Positions 9,222-12,121 of a stretch of DNA of 12,121 nucleotides are shown here, one piece after another (the stretch's first letter is position 1; every line of letters starts with the position of its first letter). The DNA lies in contig JAGMUV010000076.1 of assembly GCA_020744425.1 (NCBI GenBank), forward strand, positions 1 to 12,121. The letters are read 5' to 3'. The notes beneath the pieces were generated by a model that saw only the letters and a list, made by a program, of their open reading frames with translations, had not been told where the DNA came from and did no database searches. Made by a program: the position numbers and the translations under genes. This stretch comes from Dactylonectria macrodidyma. Lineage: Eukaryota; Ascomycota; Sordariomycetes; Hypocreales; Nectriaceae.

Positions 9222-10287
9222 ACTAACCTTACTAAATATAAAGTCCTTAAGAGATATAATAACTTAAATATCCTTAACCCTATTAAAAGAATTAATAGTA
9301 TATCTTATTAAAAATAGAAGGAATAATTTTATAATATTTATTTAAATATTACTAATAAAAAATAGTTAAAAGTAACTATACTCTTAATAATATATATACT
9401 TTTAGTAAGAATACTAATTATATTAAATATTAAAACTTAAAAATAGCTATTTTCTTCTTTTAAATTAAATTCAGTTTAATAAAGTATAAATTTAATAAAT
9501 CTAATAATCCTATCTTTCTAAAGTTAGAAGAAGGAAAGTTATATTTAATAACCTAGGAAATATTATATAAGGAGTTCTAAGAATTTACTAAAAAAATAAA
9601 GGATATTAACTAAAAGAAGTTAAAACTAATAATTATAAAGATAGATTTAACCTAATAAGTAAAGAATATACTTAAAGACTATTAGTAAGCTTACTTAGAT
9701 AGTGAATATTTTAGAATGTAAAAGAAGACTGTCTATTAATTAAAAAAGCTACTTATATAAGTAGAAATACTAGCCTATTAGTTCTTATACTTATATAATT
9801 AAATAAATAGGACTATTAGTAAAGTATTAGTAATATTTTAAAAGTCGCATTTATTAAATATTCTAAGGCCTAGAGGTTAAGTTATAAGCTAGATAGTTAT
9901 TAATAGTACTTATAATACTACTTTTACTATAATTACTACTAATACTATAAGCATTATAAAGCAGATATAAGAATAGTTAGAAAAGGCCTTAGAATGAATT
10001 AATACCTTAGAAAAGTCTATTATTTAAATTAAAAATACTTAAAATATTAAATTAGATAGTAATCTTAATGCTCTTAAAGATAAACTTAACTAAATTAAGG
10101 CTTAAGTAGAATTAGATGCTAAAGCTAATAGTAAGGCTCTTAAAGGCATTATTAATAAGGTTAATAAGAACTATTTACTAAGTATATAAATAATAGTGCT
10201 TATTAATAAATAAGAAAAAGCAGTAAAGGAAGTTACTTTTAATAATATTAAATTTATTAATTAAATAAAATCTATTTCTAATCTTAA

Positions 10288-10374
10288 GAATTATATAAAG
10301 GCATATAAACTTTAGCTAGATAAATTTAATATTAGTAATATTATTAACTTTTAGAATTATATAAAGGTATATAA
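10288..10374 (+). repeat. Short direct repeat, 66-bp period, inside the coiled-coil region
   Basis: GAATTATATAAAGGCATATAA starting at 10,288 recurs at 10,354 with one C-to-T change. The spacing of 66 bp is 22 codons, so the repeat keeps frame and gives NYIKAYK and NYIKVYK. Confidence 0.75.
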
Positions 10375-10810
10375 GAAAGTCTAAAGTAAAATTAGTATTA
10401 ATAAACTTATAAATATATATTATAAAGCTATTTATAATAAGGTAATTTCTCTTAAGAAGGTAAAACTAATAAACCTACTTATATAAAAGAAACTAACTTT
10501 AAAAGTATAAATTCCTATTATTATTAAGATAACTTTAATAAAAAAGCCTAGTAAATAAAAGGCTAATAAAGAACTATAGGAAATACCTTAAAAGAAATTA
10601 AAAATAGTAATTATAATTAACCTTTAAAATATCCTAAATAGTTTTAATAACTTTACTAATTTACTAACCTTAATATAAGAATTAATTCTAATAAAAGTAA
10701 AACTAGTATTAAAAAAGGCATTAATAATTAAAAATATTAAAAAGTTACTAAACCTACTAACTTCTAAGCTAAAACTAATAAGTATAAAAGAATAAATATA
10801 AAAATACATT

Positions 10811-11060
10811 TAAATTAATATTAACTTAATCTTCTCTAAGCTAAAGTAAATAATACTAAAAAAGAATTATTAATAGTAATTATTCTAATAGTAAATATAA
10901 TAATTAAAGAGTGAATTTTAATAAAAAGAGAGTATTAAAAAGGGACTTAGATAAATAATAAGTAATAAAAGTATAATATTAATTATTTAAAGAATAAATT
11001 TAATAATAGTAAAGTAGATTTAAGTGACTAATAGATATTAGAATTTAGAATAAATAGGGG
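10811..11060 (+). other. Ambiguous tail: possible continuation of the unknown ORF
   Basis: From 10,863 frame 3 gives an Asn/Ser-rich then basic stretch (NSNYSNSKYNN, then RVNFNKKRVLKRDLDK) with few stops, like the low-complexity C-terminus of many gag proteins. It is in a different frame from the part ending at 10,809, so it would need another shift. It ends near the purine run at 11,056. Confidence 0.35.
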
Positions 11061-11465
11061 ATATAAATCTTCTCTTTTTATAAATTAATAAATTACTTTT
11101 TTAGATTATTTTGCTTTTACTATATATATTTTTACTATTAGTATAATAGCTTTTATCTCTTATTATTAAGCACTTATTATAAATAGGTTAGGACTAGGTT
11201 CCTATTAGTAAAAATAATATACTTATAGTTAAATCTTCTACTTTAGAAGTTAGAGGAGATAATTAAGACTTTATATATAATATATAAAATTATATTACTA
11301 AGTATTAATTACTAAGGTAAAGGAATTATAATAATATAAATATATATAACTAGCGTATCTAATAGTATAGCTATTAATAATAACATTCCTTAAGATAAAT
11401 ATAAAGAGAACTATAATAATTATAGCAGCTCTTAATCCAGACCTTCTTAAGTTATTAATTTAGAG
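11056..11465 (+). other. RIP-mutated non-coding stretch, candidate LTR
   Basis: A purine run AGGGGA (11,056-11,061) is followed by about 400 bp with no readable frame, a pyrimidine-rich TCTTCTCTTTTT, TATA-like tracts and a sudden end of the RIP signature at about 11,465. This is the layout of a polypurine tract plus a 3' LTR at the edge of an element. No matching LTR was found elsewhere in the window, so the call is tentative. Confidence 0.35.
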
Positions 11466-11533
11466 TTGTTTTTTTCATTTTCCTCATTCCTTATAATTAT
11501 TTCATTACTTTAAATAATAAATAAATTATAAAA
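11466..11533. other. Unmutated AT-rich flank left of the MITE
   Basis: Short non-coding stretch with T runs in which CpA and TpG are present again (TTTCATTTTCCTCATTCC), unlike everything upstream. It marks the edge of the mutated repeat block. No gene seen. Confidence 0.7.
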
Positions 11534-11577
11534 TAACATATGTGATAAGCATGCAGCGCATCCAAGTATGCAGCGCA
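11534..11577 (+). repeat. Left TIR of the MITE
   Basis: 44 bp including TA. It holds two perfect copies of ATGCAGCGCA separated by TCCAAGT, and differs from the reverse complement of the right TIR only by C/T and A/G changes. Confidence 0.94.
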
Positions 11578-11917
11578 CTTATACTATATACTTTAAAAGC
11601 TAAACCTTAAATTTTCTAAAACAGCCTATCTAGGCCTAAGATTTTTAAGGATTTAATTTTAAATCTTTAATTAAAAAGTTAATAAAGAATCATTTTTTTA
11701 AATTTTTAAAAAAATTATTAAGCTTACTATAAATAAAAATACTATAAAATATAGTATGAATTTCATATTACTAGCGCTATATATATATATAATATGAGAA
11801 AATTCTTAAAAATAAGGTATAGTAAAAATAAGCTAAATATAAATTTATAGCTAGTTTAAGCTTAGTTTGAATTTTTAAGAATTATTTTAAAATTATAATT
11901 TAAGGTGAAAATCTTAA

Positions 11918-11961
11918 TGCGTTGTATACTTGGATGCGCTGCATGCTTATTATACACATTA
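11918..11961 (-). repeat. Right TIR of the MITE
   Basis: Inverted copy of 11,534-11,577; its reverse complement begins TAATGTGTATAATAAGCATG. This outer end is probably closest to the ancestral TIR, since the others differ from it mostly as RIP-type changes would produce. Confidence 0.94.
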
Positions 11962-12121
11962 ATCTTTTTTTTTAATTTTATTTATATTTTTATTTCTTTT
12001 TTTTAAATTCTTATTTTATTTTCTCTTTTTAAAATTAAATTTATTTTATTAAAAAGAATTTTATAAATTCTCTATTAAGACTTATTATTAAAAAATTTAA
12101 AATTATAAAATATAAAACTAA
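11962..12121. other. AT-rich non-coding flank, no gene seen
   Basis: Long T runs followed by A/T mixtures; TpA is not enriched as in the mutated block. No ORF, repeat or RNA gene could be supported. Confidence 0.7.

Larger units (their letters stand above)
8520..10810 (+). pseudogene. Long degraded coding region of unknown product (coiled-coil, possibly gag-like)
   Basis: I do not recognise this protein. Frame 3 is largely open from about 8,520 to 9,357: a Ser/Thr-rich part (TKTSISLFSNTKTS at 8,589), a basic part (STKKIAKFRKLFKEKEKAI at 8,778-8,834, then IRRVKTSS), and an acidic/Asn-rich part (8,973-9,120). After a 6-A run at 9,357-9,362 the coding frame becomes frame 2, a -1 shift, and stays open except for RIP-type stops to about 10,809. 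That part is Lys/Glu/Asn-rich with heptad-like leucines (for example LDSNLNALKDKLN near 10,048), suggesting coiled coil, and has a repeated NYIK.YK motif. The original start is uncertain. Candidates are gag of a second LTR element, an extra ORF of the gypsy element next door, or a captured gene. No RT, protease or zinc finger was found in it. Confidence 0.6.
11534..11961. mobile_element. MITE related to the Fot1-like element (424 bp plus TA duplication)
   Basis: Non-autonomous element at 11,536-11,959 with TA on both sides (11,534-11,535 and 11,960-11,961). Its 44-bp TIRs match those of the 1,860-bp transposon at 2,697-4,560 except for transitions, so it was very probably moved by that family's transposase. 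The interior (11,578-11,917) is A/T-rich, holds no ORF and shows no convincing similarity to the interior of the autonomous copy. CpG and CpA survive in the TIRs, so it was not, or hardly, hit by RIP, fitting its small size. A 13-bp internal inverted repeat is at 11,801-11,813 and 11,871-11,883. Confidence 0.92.

Noticed and set aside
10624..10809. 61-codon open frame on the minus strand
   Set aside because: It lies antisense to the Lys/Leu-rich tail of the decayed plus-strand ORF. Its hydrophobic Phe/Ile/Leu-rich content is what the complement of AT-rich Lys/Asn codons gives, and nothing else supports a gene.
1..11465. A genetic code in which TAA/TAG mean Gln (ciliate-like), since stops fall at Gln positions
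   Set aside because: Stops also replace Trp and Arg, catalytic Asp, His and Cys are lost by G-to-A or C-to-T, and the mutation context is CpA. RIP explains all of these; a variant code does not.
7685..11465. A matched pair of LTRs around the unknown ORF
   Set aside because: By eye I found no shared sequence between 7,600-8,500 and 11,056-11,465 beyond short AT words; an alignment would be needed to decide.
1..12121. Mitochondrial or low-GC bacterial DNA, suggested by the extreme AT content
   Set aside because: No organelle or bacterial genes, tRNAs or ribosome binding sites were seen, and the content is fungal nuclear transposons.

Overview
The window looks like AT-rich, transposon-filled chromatin of a filamentous ascomycete (Pezizomycotina). 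From base 1 to about 11,465 the sequence is a decayed repeat block. CpA and TpG, and even more CpG, are rare, TpA is very common, and CpT, CpC, ApG and GpG survive. This is the signature of repeat-induced point mutation (RIP, C-to-T mainly at CpA on both strands). Protein homology is still readable once in-frame TAA/TAG/TGA are understood as former Gln, Trp or Arg codons. No functional cellular gene was found, and no tRNA, rRNA or CRISPR array.

Region 1 (1 to about 7,580, + strand) is a Ty3/gypsy-type LTR retrotransposon of the chromovirus kind. Its 5' end lies outside the window. A gag-like reading frame runs from the left edge to about 1,200. A pol frame follows, with aspartic protease (about 1,440-1,895), reverse transcriptase, RNase H, integrase (HHCC zinc finger and DD35E core) and a C-terminal chromodomain (about 7,220-7,400). 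Most of the catalytic acidic residues are now Asn or Lys.

Region 2 (2,697-4,560) is a complete Fot1/pogo-class Tc1/mariner DNA transposon that jumped into the reverse transcriptase gene at a TA dinucleotide. It has 44-bp terminal inverted repeats (counting the TA) and one 551-codon transposase frame with no frameshift, though full of RIP stops. Removing the 1,862-bp insertion (element plus one TA) rejoins the RT frame exactly at its conserved Asn-Cys-Tyr-Pro-Leu motif.

Region 3 (about 7,580-8,500) is non-coding. It holds a possible polypurine tract, a 4 x 40-bp tandem repeat and a roughly 101-bp tandem repeat, and probably includes LTR sequence.

Region 4 (about 8,520-10,810, perhaps to 11,055) is a long decayed coding region that I do not recognise. 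It is Ser/Thr-rich, then acidic/Asn-rich with a 7-residue repeat, then Lys/Glu-rich and probably coiled-coil. It may be gag of a second element or an extra ORF of the first. It is followed by about 400 bp of mutated non-coding sequence that could be an LTR.

Region 5 (about 11,465-12,121) is AT-rich but not RIP-mutated. It carries a 424-bp MITE (11,536-11,959, flanked by TA) whose 44-bp TIRs are the near-intact version of the Fot1-like element's TIRs. The order of events suggested is: retrotransposon insertion, Fot1-like insertion into it, RIP of both. The short MITE stayed almost unmutated.
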